Source: Tillandsia leiboldiana (Eukaryota; Streptophyta; Magnoliopsida; Poales; Bromeliaceae). Taken from it: a stretch of DNA of 64,000 nt. The notes under the pieces were generated by a model. It ran no database searches, was not told the origin of the DNA, and was given only the letters and a program-made list of their open reading frames with translations. The position numbers were made by a program, and so were the translations under genes. Position 1 is the stretch's first letter. Each line of letters begins with the position of its first letter. Shown one piece after another: positions 63,267 through 64,000 of the stretch. The DNA lies in contig CM055072.1 of the NCBI GenBank assembly GCA_029204045.2, positions 5,119,348-5,183,347 on the forward strand. The letters run 5' to 3'.

Positions 63267-64000
63267 AGGTCCAAAGGAGGCAAAATGAGCATATAGTAAA
63301 TAACAATCTGCTGAAATGTAAGTCTCTACTATATGCAACATAAATAATATGCTATGCTTCGACTAATGCGATAATGAAATCTATGCAAGTAGGTTTACCA
63401 TTCTACTTTCTATTTCACCTATCCATTTCTATCCAATCCATCTTAAGGTTCTTTTTACCTTAGTCACATTACCCAACTCTTTTTTGAGTCAACCATTGGC
63501 GGAACCACCGATGGGTGAGGAACGAGCCGTACACTCTCGGTCCATAGATTATCCTATGGGTATCACGCCCCGGAATTTTAAAAGTTGTCTACATTTTTTT
63601 TTTATAAATCAGTGTCAAAACAAATCTCCAGGACGCGACTAGATCGCCACGTGCATAGAAAATTTTCTGTTCACTCGGACAGAGTCTTCCCTATACATGC
63701 ACGGCTAGGCAAGTACATAATGCACAATCAGAGTACTAACTAACAACATAAATAATAATCTACTAAAAAATCCGGCATAACTGATAATTAATCCAACATA
63801 AATAACATCATAAATAAATCCACATTTAACATAATCATAAGTAGCTAAGTCATGATCATAATCTCAATACATAATAGTAACAACTAAGATCCAATAACGC
63901 AACAAAAGCAGTAAGAAGACGCAGGCTAGCTATCAAGCTAGTATCATGGGGACAACTCTATCGGAATCGCCTCACCACATCGTTTCGACGTCCCACCTCC
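63267..64000. other. Unassigned DNA with a possible LTR end
   Basis: No gene seen. TATCACGCCCCGGAA at 63561 resembles the minus-strand LTR end TGTCACGCCCCGG of elements 3 and 5 with one change, so an old LTR may begin here and run past the window. No primer site is next to it. Confidence 0.35.

Noticed and set aside
1..64000. Endogenous pararetrovirus or other integrated plant virus
   Set aside because: All RT-containing regions have the domain order and termini of Ty3/Gypsy or Ty1/Copia LTR elements. No movement-protein or caulimovirus coat motif was seen.

Overview
This window is nuclear DNA from a flowering plant, probably a monocot. The evidence is spliced genes with GT-AG introns, a chloroplast-targeted acyltransferase-type gene, and dense nested LTR retrotransposons with long LTRs. 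Del/Tekay-type Ty3 elements of this kind are common in pineapple and related monocots, so pineapple is my best guess, but the species is inference. About three quarters of the window is transposable element. No rRNA, tRNA, CRISPR or bacterial-type operon was seen.

Layout. 1-10591: element 1, a Ty3/Gypsy (Del/Tekay-like) element on the + strand with 3.5 kb LTRs; its 5' LTR is cut by the window start. It sits inside the gag of element 2 (10592-16918, +), an older decayed relative. 15953-16052 is a scaffold gap of exactly 100 N. 16919-26850: element 3, a nearly intact Ty3 element on the - strand whose 3' LTR is truncated against element 2. Element 3 is inserted in the gag of element 4 (26851-34871, +), a Sirevirus-like Copia element. 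Element 4 has lost its protease region, and carries an extra env-like ORF preceded by what looks like its own promoter and leader intron. The 3' LTR of element 4 ends 26 bp before a splice acceptor of a galactokinase gene, whose last recognisable exons lie at 34898-36412. Next come an exon fragment of a thylakoid-lumen pentapeptide-repeat protein (36984-37106) and a CACTA transposon terminus ending at 38039.

38410-48337: element 5, a non-autonomous Del-like element on the - strand. It has a perfect 5-bp target duplication (CGCAC), no RT/RNase H and no integrase core, and three tandem-repeat arrays. It lies in an older LTR-like relic (about 38040-38404 and 48343-49150). 50718 to beyond 61366: the 5' part of a chloroplast phytyl ester synthase/DGAT-like gene (five exons seen). 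Intron 1 holds a decayed Copia element (element 6, 51100-58942, -), which itself carries a Tourist-like MITE. Intron 2 holds a second Tourist-like MITE. Intron 4 appears to be a GC-AG intron. 61367-64000 has no recognised exon and holds a third MITE-like element and retroelement scraps.

How it fits together. Two host genes (galactokinase and the acyltransferase) are the only non-transposon genes supported. Both are being expanded or broken by intronic transposons. The likely order of events is old Copia and Ty3 insertions first, then elements 1, 3 and 5 nested into them. The most unusual features are the self-contained-looking transcription unit inside element 4, the element 5 LTR pair that differs in minisatellite copy number, and the possible CACTA capture of a lumen-protein exon.
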